A stretch of 5,844 bases of DNA from Fidelibacterota bacterium (lineage in GTDB: Bacteria > Fidelibacterota > Fidelibacteria > Fidelibacterales > DSDE01). The notes below the pieces were generated by a model. The model made no database searches and was not told the DNA's origin. It saw only the letters and a program-made list of their open reading frames with translations. Positions within the stretch are counted from its first letter, which is position 1. Each line of letters starts with the position of its first letter. Made by a program: the position numbers and the translations under genes. The DNA is taken from contig DSDE01000364.1 of the NCBI GenBank assembly GCA_011049095.1, positions 1 to 5,844 of the forward strand. Direction: 5' to 3'. Positions 5,203 through 5,844 of this stretch are shown here, one piece after another.

Positions 5203-5844
5203 ATGTGTGGAATAGCCTGTATTTTCAGATTAAAACAAAGACCCGATGAGCTGCGATTGACTGCTTTAGAAATGGCAAAAAAACTGCGTCATCGAGGACC
5301 CGACTGGAGTGGACTCTATGCCTCTGACAAAGTAATTATGGCACATGAGCGTCTGGCCATAGTGGACCCCAAATCTGGCCGTCAACCCCTTTTCAGCCCT
5401 GATAAAAAGCAAGTTTTAGCTGTGAATGGTGAAATATACAATCACAAAATATTGCGGGAGAGATTCTCTAAAACATATCAATTTGCCACACAGTCTGATT
5501 GTGAAGTCATATTAGCGCTATGGCTTGAGAAAGGACCCGATTTCCTCAATGAGCTCAATGGAATTTTTGCATTTGCACTTTACGACGAAACCCAGGATCG
5601 CTATTTTATTGCCCGTGACCACATCGGAATTATTCCCCTTTATATCGGTTTTGATGCCTACGGACAGCATTATGCGGCTTCGGAGCTCAAGGCTTTAGAA
5701 GCTATCTGCAATCGTATTGAAGCATTTCCACCAGGGCGCTATTATGACAGCGCAGACGAAGCCTTTCATCAATGGTATAAACCGAGCTGGAAATTATATT
5801 CAGAAGTAAAGAGCGCTAAATCAGATATTTATAAACTTCGCCAA
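5203..5844 (+). CDS. asnB: Asparagine synthetase B, glutamine-hydrolysing (5' part, runs off the window)
   Basis: The first 214 codons of asparagine synthetase B, open to the right edge. The enzyme makes asparagine from aspartate, ATP and glutamine in the cytoplasm. The visible part is the N-terminal class II (Ntn-type) glutaminase domain. Cys2, which becomes the N-terminal nucleophile after Met removal, is in MCGIACIF. The glutamine-binding residues are R50 in HERLAIVD, N75-G76-E77 in AVNGEIYNH, and D99 in QSDCEVILAL. These fall one position later than Arg49, Asn74-Glu76 and Asp98 of mature E. coli AsnB, as expected when Met is counted. Further near-identical stretches are RHRGPDWSG (29-37) and RDHIGIIPLY (138-147). 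The closeness to the E. coli-type AsnB, rather than the spore-coat or antibiotic-type homologues, makes the name secure. The ATP-binding synthetase domain (SGGLDSS motif) would lie beyond the edge. The gene is cut by the window, not broken. Confidence 0.95.
   Translation, partial: MCGIACIFRLKQRPDELRLTALEMAKKLRHRGPDWSGLYASDKVIMAHERLAIVDPKSGRQPLFSPDKKQVLAVNGEIYNHKILRERFSKTYQFATQSDCEVILALWLEKGPDFLNELNGIFAFALYDETQDRYFIARDHIGIIPLYIGFDAYGQHYAASELKALEAICNRIEAFPPGRYYDSADEAFHQWYKPSWKLYSEVKSAKSDIYKLRQ

Noticed and set aside
5203..5844. asnB as a truncated pseudogene
   Set aside because: The frame is open and in register to the final base with all glutaminase residues present; the missing C-terminal half is due to the window edge.

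Overview
The window is AT-rich chromosomal DNA (roughly 40% GC by eye, intergenic stretches much lower) from a Gram-negative bacterium that makes lipoproteins and Sec-exported proteins. Phylum cannot be fixed from the sequence. The mix of an EPCGC-type envelope lipoprotein, a periplasmic bleomycin-hydrolase-like C1 peptidase, a TPR lipoprotein and a xanthine-dehydrogenase-type module would fit a lineage near the FCB/Cloacimonadota-like anaerobes, but that is a low-confidence guess. No mobile element, CRISPR array, tRNA or rRNA was found.

Layout. Positions 1-240 hold no supportable gene but contain a perfect 27-base palindrome (27-53) and a consensus TTGACA box close to the first start codon. 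Positions 241-1517 (+) are a two-gene overlapping operon encoding the FAD subunit and the 2Fe-2S subunit of a molybdenum hydroxylase (xanthine dehydrogenase/CO dehydrogenase superfamily). The catalytic molybdopterin subunit is not in the window. A hairpin at 1530-1572 separates this operon from a convergent gene at 1558-2634 (-), which encodes a lipoprotein with the fold signature of the 5'-nucleotidase/metallophosphoesterase EPCGC family but with all recognisable metal-ligand motifs replaced.

The 147-165 bases upstream of that gene are a divergent control region with a palindrome and a tandem 9-base repeat that fall on a possible promoter. On the other side, 2800-5041 (+) is a tightly coupled pair: a TPR-type putative lipoprotein and an exported papain-fold peptidase of the bleomycin hydrolase/PepC type whose usual catalytic Asn is Asp. 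After an AT-rich inverted repeat (5052-5088), asparagine synthetase B begins at 5203 and runs off the right edge.

How they may work together: the redox subunits belong to a cytosolic flavin/Fe-S/Mo hydroxylase and asnB to amino-acid synthesis. The three central genes (degenerate phosphoesterase lipoprotein, TPR lipoprotein, secreted peptidase) all point to the cell envelope and share one intergenic control region. They are the best candidate for an uncharacterised functional unit, but that link is inferred from location only.
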